Positions 22,707 to 35,600 of a DNA stretch of 64,000 nt are shown here, one piece after another. The notes beneath the pieces were generated by a model. It saw only the letters and a list, made by a program, of their open reading frames with translations, was not told the DNA's origin and searched no databases. This DNA comes from Phorcus lineatus (taxonomy: Eukaryota; Mollusca; Gastropoda; Trochida; Trochidae): contig OV121095.1 of NCBI GenBank assembly GCA_921293015.1, positions 38,909,484-38,973,483 on the forward strand. The letters run 5' to 3'. Within the stretch, counting starts at the first letter, position 1. The number at the start of each line of letters is the position of its first letter. A program made the translations under genes and the position numbers.

Positions 22707-24245
22707 TTAGATTTTGAAAGAAGTTTGTGACCAGTCTAGATTCCAATTATCACAGAGAGAGCGTTTTTCATACCTTTTTGACCCTATCCACATCACTTGT
22801 GTTTTAGAAGGGTTTATCTTAAGACCTGAGAATTCTGAATACAATTTTAGGGTTTGCAGGGCATTTTGTAGACTTTTTTCGGTTCCGTCCAATATGAGGG
22901 TAGTATCATCAGCAAATTGAGATGTAAGATATTCAACTTCACCAATCTTTATGCCCTTTATCTTTTGGTTTTTTCTAAGCATGATGCTAAGTATTTCTGC
23001 ACATAAGATGAAAATATAAGGAGAAATTGGATCACCTTGCCTGCATCCCCTTGATAATTCGGAAAAGCTAGAGCCGAAGCCATTAACGAGAACGCTTGAC
23101 TTTATATCTTTATAGAATGTGTTAATCCATTTTATAATTGATGACCCAAAATTAAAATACACCAGAACCTTTTGAATGAAACTCCAATCTACCGAATCGA
23201 AAGCTTTTTCAAAGTCTATAAAAACCAATAGACCCGGTATTTCCATACATTCAGAATAGTCAATGATGTCGTAAATCAATCTTGTACATTCACCAATATA
23301 TCTCTTTGGTATGAATCCCTTCTGATCTTCATTGATTATGTCTGGTAAAACTGACTTGATTCGATTAGCAATGGTTGCTGATGCGATTTTATATGAAACA
23401 TTTAAAAGTGATATAGGTCTCCAATTTTTCAAGTGATGTTTAGCTTTGTTAGCTTTTGGTATACAAGTTATCAAACCCTGTTTCTGGCTTACAGATAATT
23501 CTCCTGTACGAAAGCCGTAATTTAATGAGCGTAGAAGATATCTGTTCAAATCGTGCCAAAAAAACTTATAAAACTTAACTGTAAATCCTGATGGACCTGG
23601 ACTTTTTTCATTTTTCATTTTTTTCAATGTATTTAATACTTCTTCATATTTCAACTCTCCTTCCAAATCTATTTTTTGTAATTCTGTTAGTTTTGGAATA
23701 TTTAGTTTCTGAAACATATTTTGCAAATCGACATCTCTACAAGTTTGTTTAGTATACAGACTCTTATAGAATGTTTTCGTCTCGAGTAAGATATCATTAG
23801 TTTTCGTTGCTACAGTTCCATCCTTTTTTTCCAATTTACATATTGCTTTGTTGAGAAAGTTTCTATTTTCTAATGACAAAAAGTATTTTGTTGGTTTCTC
23901 ACCTTTTTCCTTCCAGTTGGATTTTGATCGAAGTATTATTCCTTCAGTTTTAATATTATTAATAGTTTCTAGTCTGTCATTGGCTAGTTTAAGATTTTCA
24001 GACAACTCTTCCGTAGTCTTGATATTTTCTGTTTTATCTAAGTCATTATGCATTTTTTCTATTTCATCACGGAGTAATTGTTCTTCTTTTTCTCGAGATT
24101 TCTTCTTTTCAGATGAATATTTTATAGTAAAACCTCTGATCATTAAAAGCAAAGTTTCAAAAAAGAGTTGGTCATCAATACTTAATTTTGTACTACCATC
24201 TTCATATTGGCCTATTTTATATTGATCAGTTGTTGATTTGATCAC
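22707..24245 (-). pseudogene. LINE reverse transcriptase domain
   Basis: 512 residues with the RT blocks in order: SPGPSGFTVKFYKFFW, CIPKANK with NWRPISLLN, IDFEKAFDSVDW (first catalytic Asp), RGCRQGDPISPYIF, and FADDTTLIL (catalytic DD). The thumb follows in ...KINPSKTQVMW. The frame stops at TAA 22707-22709, inside the usual FLGIT-like block, and reopens in the same frame at once, so this is a nonsense change. Confidence 0.92.
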
Positions 24246-24250
24246 ATCTT

Positions 24251-25060
24251 TTATACCTTCACATAAATTTCGTCGTGTAACAATGAATTATTAAATTTCC
24301 AAAAACCTTTGCCTCTTTCAATATCACTTATTTTCAATGTAAGCCAGATTGCTGAATGGTCTGATCGATATGCCGGGTCTATACCTGCCTTAACAATTGA
24401 ATTCTCTAAATCTCTGGATAGAAGAAAGAAATCAAGTCTAGCCTGCTTAATTGGTTTAGATTTTCTCCAAGTGAACCGTTTACAATTTTTGTTAAATTCT
24501 CTCCAAGGATCAATGAGGTTTTCCTCCTCTATAAATTCTAGAACAACATCTCTCGCTTCAGGATTATTTACATGTTTGTAGTTATACAAATCAATTTCTG
24601 GGTTTTGGACTAAATTCCAATCTCCGCAGATAGAAAAGTGGTCTGAATTAAACTCTTTTATAATTTGTATTATTTCTTCATAGAACTTTGGAGAGTCACC
24701 ATTTGGTCCGTATACTGAGATTAAAGTCAATGTTTTTCCGGTACTAATTTCTATCTTAAGCGCGAGAAAATTTCCGGTTTCATTGTCCTGAATTTCCTGT
24801 AAGAGTTTGAATTCAAAGTTGTTTTCGAATATAATTGCAACACCTCTTGCATTACTTTTATATGAACTAAACCAACAGTGGTCAGTTTCCATTTCAGTTT
24901 TGATTGAGTTTTCTAGATCTTTAGTGAAATGAGTATCTTGCAGACAATAGATATTGGCATTTTTGGTCTTGAGATTTTGAAAAACGTTTATTCTTTTTTT
25001 CCTATTATTCAGGCCTTGACAATAAGAAGAATATATTTTAAGATTATCACCCATTGTCAA
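24251..25060 (-). pseudogene. LINE APE endonuclease domain
   Basis: About 269 residues with exonuclease-endonuclease-phosphatase motifs: CQGLNN near the start, YCLQDTHF, SVYGPNGDSP, ICGDWNLV, the RLDFFLL motif and YRSDHSAIWL, which supplies the catalytic Asp-His pair. This domain nicks target DNA to prime reverse transcription. The frame ends with IYVKV and a stop; the next domain continues in another frame within about ten bases, so a frameshift lies near 24250. Confidence 0.9.
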
Positions 25061-26012
25061 TTTGTTTGCATTTTGCAGTTATCTTTTTAAGTCCAAATTT
25101 ATATGTAGCATGTTTGAATTGTGTATTGACATGAAAATATGAAAGTGACAAACATCTTAAAAAGAAAAAGTGTGAACAAAAGTGAAGAGTAAATATGTAC
25201 AAGTGAATAGCCATAGTCATTCAGTTGACTCGACTAGTTACATTATGCAATGTGATGCAGTTTATGTTGTAATGATGATTGTCTCAAGATTTTAAGCCGC
25301 GTTGGATTCAGCGTAACAGCGCTACAAAGCTATCGTACATGTTAGGTGTGCGGTGCGTGCAATCCGTGCTTCAAATCATGTATGTTACCTGATTTCTTTT
25401 TGTTGGCTTGTACCCTAAGGTGTCTATGCATGTTAGCTTTATATAATTGATAATGTTGGATGATGTCAAAACGGGATTACTAGATGCGTCTAAAACTGAT
25501 GTAAGTATTTGAATTTTATATAACATAGTAATATGTGTGTGTTATTAATTTTTTTTCTTTATTGTTATCGTCACAATTTGTGAGAGATTTTTAAAATTTG
25601 GTTATATCTTTCATGTACATTCTTTAAACAAAATATAATTTCATATAATAGTATTTCGTATCAATATCATATTCTAGATTAACAATTGTTTTTGTAATGA
25701 ATGCACCAACAACAAAATAACAAACTGCGCACAGTCAGTCGGATTTAAGTTAGCAACAATGGATATACCTTTTTACACTTAACAACCAAAATAGCCCCAA
25801 AATACCTCCTGCTCCCCTTAATAAATGTATATTTTTAAATTATATTATTTATAATTTGGTGGGTTTATTTCCAATTAGCAACATCATTCATTCAAAATTG
25901 TGTTGGTCACTTCATATGTTGTATACCAAACCTCTATTCAACATGTATTACCATATTGATTGTAGTGAAATGAAATACTTTTCTATATGGTATCTTTTAA
26001 TTTTAAGAGTTG
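25061..26012. other. LINE 5' side or flanking DNA, no gene seen
   Basis: Lies between the endonuclease start and the right copy of the direct repeat. No ORF1-like coiled coil or zinc knuckle is visible. It could be the LINE 5' UTR, in which case the direct repeats would abut the element on both sides. Confidence 0.4.
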
Positions 26013-26778
26013 AACTGTTGAGGAGAAACAAGAGAAACATGATTTCAAATGTTAGAATTGTTTAAGAATGGCTTTTCGCACGAATGGTTCTACCAAGGAG
26101 TCGACAATGTAAAGTTACCGTGTCTATCTACCAGCAACGTCTCAAAGGTATCGGGCACCAAACCTGGAACAAGATATTTATATCAAAATACCTGAACCAA
26201 TACTCACAGTTCAAATACGGCCTTATATCACCAAATTGAATAGTAAACAACTCATACATGGTGCCTTTAAATTCCGGATTGCCCATAGCAATCTTAAAGT
26301 AAACATTGTCTATGAAGGAAGTGCCTATTGATGACCTTTACTGTTTATTCTGCCGTTGTAGACTTATTGCATATTTTCCCTTCAGGTCATTAATCTCAGA
26401 AGCACTAAATAACTGTTTGCTGTCACAAAACCGTTAACGGGAGAAGTTAGGGTTTTGTATATTTAACATCTTTAAATTCCAACTACATCATATGGGAAAT
26501 TCCTGAAAATGATGTGAAAAGGCCGATAATTTAAGGACCCGTGTAAACATTTGATAATATCTGATTTATTTCAATGTGTCAAATACACTATAGCCTATCA
26601 GAATAGACGAACACTGATATTTTAAGATGATTTAAAAAAAAAGTCAATTATACATCCAAGCAATAATTGTGTTATTGTTATTGTGTTTATTTATAAAGAT
26701 AAAACTAGTGAACCAAACCGTTTACAAATATAATCATGGTATTGATAATGTCATACGATAGATAGTAAAATATATATA
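26013..26778 (+). repeat. Direct repeat, right copy (empty site)
   Basis: Intact 766-bp counterpart of 18866-19495 plus 20893-21033. It lacks the pearl-like element and has a run of nine A at the corresponding junction (near 26634-26642). Confidence 0.92.
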
Positions 26779-26871
26779 ACATTTATAAAATAGTAGATGA
26801 AAGCAATTTGTATTTGCAATTTGTAGAAAACATTCAATAGATTTTTTAAAACAATTTCATCGCTCCCTATA

Positions 26872-29149
26872 GGGGATTCTCAATATTTATGCATGCATAC
26901 GACCTATGACCTGCTCAAATCCAAACCGAGGCTGAGGCCGCTTCCTACTTCCTGGATAGCGTAATGGCTGCATTTTGATAGTGCGATTCGCTGTGTAATT
27001 TGAATTTCCTTCGGCTATACACGAGTGTATAAGCATGAATTAAAAGAAAATCAGTCAGTGTCGAGTGATAATAACACGGCAAAATAAAGGGAAATTCTTT
27101 CAGGGATAGCCTCAAAACTTTGTTTTTGATAGTTGTATTCGTGGTAAATTCGAAGATATATTAATTACGTGAGTTTTGCATTCGCATTTGGCACGAGTGC
27201 ATTTATAATTATCACAGTGCCAATTTCTCTTAATTGTTATGCATAAATAAATCTTCATAAAATCATTTTTACCCGAAATTTCAGGACTTTTAACTCAAGG
27301 ATCACAAAACTATTAAACCAAAACAATGAAGAATCAAGTAGTGGGACCGGCATGTTTACAAAAAATGGTACAGTACTGCAGTATCAATATAATGAAGAAA
27401 TGAAAACGTATATTTACCGAACTTCTCAAAGACACAAACTGATTGGAAGAAAAGTTATATATTTATACACATAGGTGTATTTTTAAGAATATTTTCCTAG
27501 CAAAATTTTTCAGAAATTGTTAATTTATAATTCACAAAACGAATTTGATATAGGCTAGAATTAATTTTAATTATAATCATATTGAATAGGAAAATATAAT
27601 CATGAGTATAAATTTTTTTAATCAAAATTCTATTATATTTATTGGTGTATATAAGGTGGTGACTGGGTATTTATGACACCAAGAATGTGAAGGGAGGGAA
27701 TAATTTCAGTACTTTTAGGTAGAAATCCCACATTTATTACTGGCAATTCATGTAGACATAAGGTGGATGCTACAAATAATTTGAAATTAGCTGAGAGATT
27801 GTATATTGTGCCTTGAAGATAAACACACTTATATAAAGTGTCTAATATCAAAAGTACTGAAGTCATGAATTCAGTAAATCCTAATTCATATGATTGACTG
27901 TCAGCTTTCAAAACTTACTTTCAGCTTTTTCACTGACAATATACATGGAGTGAAATATGTATTAAGACTTCCAAATTGTCCTGTCTTTTTAGTCATAATG
28001 ATAAATTTCTGTCATTTTTAAAATAGAGTTTAGATAATTATAATGTAAATATTATTCCTAAAATCAATGGCTTAATTTCTTTAATCTATTCATTCCTATA
28101 CCTTATAAAGAAGTCCCTCATTTTCCTACTAACTTTGATACATTTAGCTAATCAGCATTTTATAAAAACAAAAATAGGCCTACAAGTAATAGGAATTTCT
28201 TATTCAATTTGAACAATTAATTGTTTGTACATACATTCAATGAATACCCTCATATGACCCTGTAATAAGTATTTGAATATCTTAAATGCAGAATAATATC
28301 ACAGTGATTATTTTATTGAATGATTAACATTAATGTTTTAACTAATTATGTGATTTTATTTGCTGTATATATCTTATGTATTTATCATGAAAAGGAAAGC
28401 TAATCTTTTTTATTAGAAATATTTGGCTACTGCTTTTATGTAGCTTGTTTTATAAATAATCATATTAAGCCCAAAAAGTAGAGAACTTTGGGAGTTATTA
28501 AAGCTAGAAAATTTTATTTATGTTTCAGCTAAATTAAAAGTTATTTGCGACCTCATCAGAAACTAACAAAATTATGCATTTTAACCATATTCAAAGGAAT
28601 AGTAACATTTCACATTTGATCTTGTTTGTATCTCTATTTTAGCCCCCTGAATTGAAATTCTGGTTTGTTTACATTGAGGCCTGTACTTAATGACCCAATA
28701 GTAACGTAAGTGGGCACGTTGAAACGGCTGAAGGTTTTACGTAGAGATCGCTAAATCTGTATCATTTTCCAGCTGTATACGAGTGTGTGTAATGAAAATA
28801 CTTCTTGATTTTTTTCGGAAATGTGAAAATATTGTGAGTATTTCATATCCATATTTTGCTAAACATTGAAATATTTCAACCGACAGTGCAAATTGACGGT
28901 AAACCCAGCATGGGAATACCCCCGAATATCGGTCGAAAGAATTCTATCTGCAAGTAAAATGATATTCTAATCTCTGCTGCACCAAGAAATGTAGAAGCTT
29001 ATCCGATTATGGTCTTTCTGCAGTTGAATTTAGCGAAATGTTTTACAAACAAACCATAATTTCGAAAGGATACTGACTTGACAATGCTGTAGGAACGTAA
29101 CTTCCGGGTTTCGAAGCGGCCTTAGCCTCGTTTTCGAGTACGTATCCCC
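26872..29149. mobile_element. Non-coding TIR element of 2.3 kb with TA flanks
   Basis: The ends GGGGAT and ATCCCC are each flanked by TA. Beyond the terminal six bases, both ends carry CGAGGCTRAGGCCGCTTC in inverted orientation (near 26926 on the left and 29115-29132 on the right), with a ~35-base length difference on the left. An ETS-like CCGGAAGT or AGGAAGT follows on each side, and a CTATACACGAGTGT-like block recurs inside. No transposase motif was found. The group is uncertain. Confidence 0.55.
27639..27911 (-). CDS. Orphan open frame inside a TIR element
   Basis: A 90-codon frame, MKADSQSYELGFTEF to TQSPPYIHQ, with a composition more protein-like than its surroundings (several Cys, Pro and Gly, no low-complexity runs). 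I recognise no family, and there is no clear splice partner or Kozak context. It may be a relic of the element's protein or chance. Confidence 0.15.
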   Translation of the reverse strand: MKADSQSYELGFTEFMTSVLLILDTLYKCVYLQGTIYNLSANFKLFVASTLCLHELPVINVGFLPKSTEIIPSLHILGVINTQSPPYIHQ

Positions 29150-30679
29150 TATTGACCCATTAAACAAAGATGCAATATCAAACTTTTCCATTGATCTAAT
29201 GAACTAAACCGTATGTAAGGAAAGCATAGCACATTAGTTCATGAATACGAGTGCATAGAATATCTTAAACCATTTTAAACGTTCCTTCAAAAAGTTTTAC
29301 AAATTGTATGTCAATCTTCGATTTTTTTTAAACATTGGCTTTCAAAAAACATTGCATCAAAGAGTTCTTTTGGAACATAAATCATCTTAATCATATTTAG
29401 TTTGAGGAGAAATAAAAGATTATGGGTTATTTAAAGTATGAGAGAGACTTATCTATAAGAAGAAAAAATCTTTCATTGCAAAATGCTGTTTAAGTTAATT
29501 AAGAATAAAGACCCCAAGGTAAAATAATTAAACATTAATGGATGAAGTTTGATACAGAAACGTCGCTTGGAGTTTAACCTCTTCAGCAACTGAGCAACCT
29601 TCTAAAGTTCTTCAGAAATCAATAACAGGGTGACATTTCTATCGATCCATGAGAAAAACCTTACAGTTTGACATCAGATCTCAAGTAATTGCTGCCAGAA
29701 TTGAAAAGAATCAGATCTCTAGTTAAGTAATACATGTTTCTGTCAATTCTGTCAGTAAATGGAACTTTTATTTATATCCACATACTTTTTATTGATGTTA
29801 TTATACAGTGGGATTAACAACGTTAGAAGCTTCTGGAGAAAAATATACTCAACTACCCTCTAGAAATGATACTTATCATGTAAGTGTTACCTCCAATGGA
29901 GAATACATAAAGCAACCCCATTCTCATTTGAAACTGTGAAACTGGGGCACACCTTTCCTCGGCATGACATGTTTTTATTTCTGTTTACCATCCACAAACT
30001 CTGAAACCAAAAAGGTAGAGAAAAACAGTTTTAATTTAGCACTGTTTGACCAATTCGGTTGTGAGGCGGATTAAATGTGTTTCCGTTGATAAAGCAGCAC
30101 CCATACTTTCTCAAAAATACTTTTTATGTTGTTTTTCATGTTATATCAGCACTTAAAGAAGAAGCCAATAACATATTATCTATATATCTAAAATGAGAAC
30201 TTAAAGATTGTCAATTTTAAGAATGAACAGAATGATTGCATAGTTAAAAGAGATGTAGCATTCTAAATGTGAATTAAACAAGCTTTCGTTAAGCAGCTAT
30301 AAAACTTCCCATACTTATTCATTCTTTTTAATCGCTTAATAAATAATAATTTACTAGATATTGTTTTATTACTCAGTAAAAAAAGAATCATCGAGGAAAT
30401 CGGGGCAAAAGGCCTTGCCCGAAGTTGAATACCAGGATATACATGTACATGTAGGCAGGAGGATGTTCTTTTGGCTTCTTTTAGAGGAAAATATAAATAC
30501 AATAAAGATAAAGTGGTACCATTTCGTAGATAACTGAGTACATACACTTTAACTGTTTTAATTACATTTGTTCTTTTTGTTATCTTGTTTTCACTGCTAA
30601 TAGTTTTCTTGTACTTATATATGTTCATATGTCACTTCCGTGTCACACAAGAATCTCTGTACAAACATTAACGTCGCAA
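29150..30679. other. Intergenic DNA, no gene seen
   Basis: AT-rich, with short frames lacking splice context. Nothing recognised. Confidence 0.5.
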
Positions 30680-30722
30680 TCAATGAATAAAGAAGTTGTT
30701 ATCCATATATTTTTGGATGATG
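30680..30722 (+). repeat. Penelope-like element end, fragment
   Basis: ACGTCGCAATCAATGAATAAAGAAGTTGTTATCCAT shares the AATAAAGAAGTTGTTATCC block and the preceding ACGTCG with 56336-56372. I associate this block with Penelope-like retroelement termini in invertebrates. Confidence 0.4.
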
Positions 30723-31499
30723 TTATATTTGCTTTGTCATGGATAATGGATAAGATGTGAGATTAGGTTTAATGTGTGGTGAAACGGTCGTTGAATATGC
30801 ATTGATGATTTTGTGTGATGAAGGATGTCCTAATCGTGTTCATGTATTATCATAAAGCTGATAAACGAACTTAGGAACTTGTAGGAACATCTACTTCTAA
30901 GTACTCCAAAGGGGTTATTGCCGTCTATGTTAACAGGGTTTGACAATAAAACTCCATCAATCAAGATCCGCTGTCTGCACTGGTCGAAGCTGTTAAGTTA
31001 ATGTGGCAGCTTCTCATTTGATGTCTGGGTTATAACAGATATGAGGTCATCAATGTTTGATCTTCAGATCCAGTAACAATATCAGGGAAACGGCGAAAGT
31101 AAATAAGTCTTATCTATTCAAAGTAAGTTGACCCTCGTGTGTCAGGATATAAAAGTTCCATTGACGAAGGAAGATGTGATCCCATTAGATGAAAGAGTCG
31201 GAACAAATTGTATGTGAAAGATAGGACGTGATGTAATATTGAAAAGAAACTGTAACATAATTTCAGTGAAGGGTTGTGGAAAACAACAGAGTTGACACCA
31301 ATATTAAGTTTTTTGTTTCATCCCTTTAGGTCACGAATAATCATCATTTTGTTTTTACCACCAATCGTTGTCATTCGGGAGGAGAAGATTCAAAGGTATC
31401 AAAACCGACGTTAAAATGTTCAAGTTTAGATGAGTTATTACATTATCAATGTGTATCAGAAATTGAATGAAAACTCTATGTGTTTTATTCATTTGCTTT

Positions 31500-31562
31500 A
31501 TAACGGTGTTAGCATCTACACCGAAACGTCGCACTCTTGCAATAAGACGTCCTACATCCACA
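31500..31562 (+). repeat. Penelope-like hairpin fragment
   Basis: A 5-base stem (GGTGT/ACACC) is followed directly by GAAACGTCGCA, the same stem-GAAACGTCG order as at 56307-56341. The CTGANGA half of a hammerhead core is not preserved. Tentative. Confidence 0.3.
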
Positions 31563-32120
31563 GAACTCGTCCTCGTTCAAAACCTGGACAACAATGATGA
31601 AAAAGTGCTAACATTGTAGTGATATTGACCAAGGAGTGTTTGAAAGGCTTAAAATGCTTTTTTGCACTCTTCATCAGTTGCAGTACATATATTCAATACT
31701 TGTGATAGGCTCCAACACTGAATGTAATAGTCAGTAGGACCTTTAGATATGTTTATTTAAGAGTTCATATCTATCATTGAAATAACAGTTATAACTATCA
31801 TGCTTTAGTTCCGGATTAGATAAAATAACATACATACTTGTTCAAGTCTAGAATGAAAAAAACTGTTTAAAGTTAAGAAAAAATAGTTAATTATCAAAAT
31901 GTGATCGTGAATCTAACAATACTAATGAAATTAACGTGAAATATGCACGAATAAATGAACTTAAACCATTCCCTCATTCTTCTCAGCTCATTCCCTCAGG
32001 ACATAAATTCATCAGCTAATGACACTTACTCTTTCAGCATGACTGATCAATATCAGTATGGAACAAACTTTTTGATTACACAATTTTACAGATAAGCTCC
32101 ATCTACAAAGTAAATGCTGT
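31563..32120. other. Upstream DNA of the four-pass membrane protein gene
   Basis: AT-rich with no exon recognised. The transcription start of the gene at 32468 probably lies in or near the minisatellite that follows. Confidence 0.45.
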
Positions 32121-32123
32121 TCG

Positions 32124-32407
32124 AGGTGCTGTCTACACTCCATCACTATTTAACCAGCAGGTGCTGTCTACACTCCATCACTATTTAACCAGCAGGTGCT
32201 GTCTACACTCCATCACTATTTAACCAGCAGGTGCTGTCTACACTCCATCACTATTTAACCAGCAGGTGCTGTCTACACTCCATCACTATTTAACCAGCAG
32301 GTGCTGTCTACACTCCATCACTATTTAACCAGCAGGTGCTGTCTACACTCCATCAATATTTAACCAGCAGGTGCTGTCTACACTCCATCAATATTTAACC
32401 AGCAGGT
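32124..32407 (+). repeat. 35-bp minisatellite, eight copies
   Basis: GTGCTGTCTACACTCCATCA recurs every 35 bases from 32126 to 32371. The six left copies are identical and the two right copies have CAATATT for CACTATT. The array ends 61 bases before the start codon at 32468, so it sits in the proximal promoter or 5' UTR. Confidence 0.95.
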
Positions 32408-32467
32408 GGTAACTTATTATCTAGCGAACGGTTACATGTCGATGCTGGCTAATTAAGCCAATTCAAG

Positions 32468-32603
32468 ATGGATGCATTAACTCCAAGAGGAAACCACACT
32501 ACGGCCAAAGAGGTATCGACTCATGAGACAGGGATGTCTTCTAATGAAAAAATAGGGGGAAAAGTTACAAAGAAGCGTAGTTACCGTCTCCGTGTATTCA
32601 GAG
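32468..32603 (+). CDS. Four-pass protein, exon 1
   Basis: Encodes residues 1-45 and the first base of codon 46: the cytosolic head from MDALTPRGN to YRLRVFR. The donor is G|GTGAGTG. The join to exon 2 gives RVFRGSNERRQ without a break in frame. Confidence 0.8.
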
Positions 32604-35600
32604 GTGAGTGTTCTCACGAGGAATAATTGGCAGATTTATTCTGACCATCGTTAAGTAATCTTGGTTAGGGATAAACTGCGTACGTGTCTTAAGTGGAGAC
32701 TGGATACTATGAATAAGATTGATTAACCGTATTAAAAACGACTAGATGAATATATGATGTATAAATATCATGTCCTAGTAATCCAATTGATTTTAGTCAG
32801 TTGAAATTATTCATATCATATGCAGCTATGGACGTTGAACAGTGTACGGCGTGTTTGATAGTTTTTCTTATTATTCACACAAAGTACATCATTGCTGATA
32901 TGTGACTTCAAAAGGTGCAAATGAATAACATTTTTTGAGAGCAAGAACAGTTGAAATATAAAAGATGTGTGAATTCTAGTTCAGTCCTCTTTTACTTAAG
33001 AGTACCCATGAAACCAACAAATACTTCGACTAAAAGAAGGTAATTTGTCATGTAACTAAGCAAGGTAGCTAGCCATTAGCACCGATGCATTTTTTCTCAG
33101 GTCTGAATAATCCTAATGGTGTACGGGAACGTGTGTGTAAATTCAGTAAGAAGGTAAGATAAGGTAATAAGGTCAATTATCTATCGACACTTATTTTTTC
33201 TGACAGAAGTAAATAAATGCTGTGAAAGTTTATAGAACAAATTAAAGTGTTTAAATATGTTTCTGTACATTTTGGAAACGAAACATCATGTAGTTGCACA
33301 ATACACATTCATGGTAGGAAACAATCTATTGCTATTAAACACATAAATTCTTCAATTTCTACAAACCATGAAATCAATATGCATTATATATTCTGTTGAA
33401 ATGAAATGTTTTAAATACATTTGAAAAATAAACGATGTTTATAAACTATTCTGAAGAAAGTAACGAAAAATAGCTAATTACCTGATTAAGACAAGGAAGT
33501 ACTCGTTGCGGAAGACATACCTTCAGTTATGAATATTTGATGTTATTTTCATTGAAACTTACTGACCAAACTTCAACCACTCAAGATATCGTCTATGCAA
33601 TGCAGTTTGGTCAAAGGTTACTAATATAATTCAACATTGAAGCACTTGCATTACACGTGACATGAAAGATGTTGTATAATTCTGCAGTCGTATTTTAGGA
33701 GACAATGTTAACGGTTTCCTCAACATGCTTCGATCGGCGTTATATTGATCAACTATATTGATCAACCATATTAATCAACGGCGGTAAAAGGGTACATGGG
33801 TACAATATTCGTCGGTTGCAGTACAATTATTTGCTTTTACAAACCTTTATCATTAAATGAACAAAGACATAAATGTTTAATCATACTAATAATTTTTTTG
33901 GGATTTGGATCTGTAATTATTAATGAAATTACATACATATTACGAATACCAACGTGTCACTGACCGTAAGCACCTAATGAAACAAGTCTAACTTCCTTCA
34001 AAACCTGATCAATTTCAATAATTGTTTTCATTGACGTATTCCAATTTTACAGCACATCAAGAACATTCTTCTAGATCGAAAATACCTCATTACTATTCCG
34101 ACAGTATTCAAAAGGAACAACATTGGTGTCAAGAATTGATTTAATGTTTTCTACAATCAATAAAAAGTAAACGAAATTAACGTTCGTTTTCTTTTCCGTC
34201 AAGTATTATCTAATTATTATCTGGAGTCGCAAACGCATCCAAAATTCCAACCATATAAAAAACTGAACACAACCATATCAAACTTTCAACCACGTGGCAG
34301 ACAGAAATAAGTGGCAACCTTTTGATGCATCCCGAATTAAAGCAGAGGAGATGTGATGGAATAACGACTGCAGATTCTTCATTCTTGATTCAAAACAATT
34401 TCACAAGTACATGGTCATACGTGTATCAGTTCAGTGCATAATTCTGCATGGCAAGTTCTAAATATTTATTCCCTTTCAGTAAGAACCCTTCCATTAGTCG
34501 ATAAGAAGAGAGCATGTTACTGACGTTTTAACACGCCCCTCTATTATCATCAGCTTCATGACAGTAAGAGGTCAATAGTTTTAAAACCATGTTTGGGTAT
34601 CTTCTACTGAAAATCATCGGAACGCAATTAACAAGTAAAGCATATAGCAAAATCTTTATCCAAAGCCAACAGCTTTCTTATAATCAGTTTAAAGAACGCG
34701 TACACATAGTTTGCATAAGTCGATGACTGTTGCTTTAAAATGGACTGTATTTACAAAGAAATTTTGTAATATGAATCAATATGACATGGTACATATCTGC
34801 TTACTGATTGATATAGCGTCTTGAAATTGTAATAGAAATACTGACAACAATGTTTTGATAACAGAATACGGTAACGTATTAAAGAAATGATCGATAGTAA
34901 TAATGTTATTTTTCCAAAACATTTTGCTCTTATTAAATGAAATTAACATATACATGTTTTATCTTTTATTATCGAAGGTTTCATCTTTTAAGATCTTCCG
35001 GGTTTTCATTTGCCATATACTCATTGGCCGGCAGTTAATATAACATACCCATAAACTTATTTTATACACGTTTTTTTTAATATACGTTTCAAAACATTTA
35101 TTGACCTAATTAGGATGACTTTAACTTTTCATTTAGATTTTTTTTTACCTTGGTGAGGTCATTTAGACTAACCACAGAATAATAATAGGAATAATAATTC
35201 GGGAAACAAAATTGACTAATCTTTCAAATGATCAATTAAATTTGTTTCTTGATTAATTAAATGCCGTCTTTAGGACAGTTTGTCAATATCACGATTGACG
35301 TCTGTTTAGGCCTATGTTGATTTACAAACATGTAAGAACAGTAGCACATAGCATTTAATCAGGATTCAATTTACGGTATCAATTACTTTTGATCTTATAT
35401 CATATACATGCTAATTCGTGTCATATGTAAATAAGAGAATTGGTATGGCTCGCTTCAAATTGGCACCAAATCAACCGCCTACTCTTGCTTTAAACTCTCT
35501 TTTTCCAAAGACTTGTATTTAAGTGCTGTTAAAATAAGGAAATTTAGAGTAACTTTTGCAAAATTAAGATGTTTTTCACACCAATTACGTATTGAAACTG

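Larger units (their letters stand above)
21034..25060 (-). mobile_element. L1/Tx1-type non-LTR retrotransposon, decayed
   Basis: A minus-strand LINE ORF2 in order: APE endonuclease, reverse transcriptase, C-terminal cysteine motif. The 3' end is the T-rich border at 21034-21060. Parts of the frame are listed separately. There are at least three frameshifts (near 24250, 22195 and 21570) and one in-frame TAA (22707-22709), so the copy is inactive. No ORF1 was recognised in 25061-26012. The endonuclease and RT block order and the linker block RGKGFWKFNNSLL point to the L1/Tx1 group. Confidence 0.9.

Noticed and set aside
21034-26778. The 766-bp direct repeats as LTRs of a retrotransposon
   Set aside because: The enclosed element is an APE-type LINE without protease or integrase; the repeats lack TG...CA ends and no primer-binding site follows.
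32124-32407. CRISPR array
   Set aside because: Units are contiguous with no unique spacers and the context is eukaryotic; it is a minisatellite.
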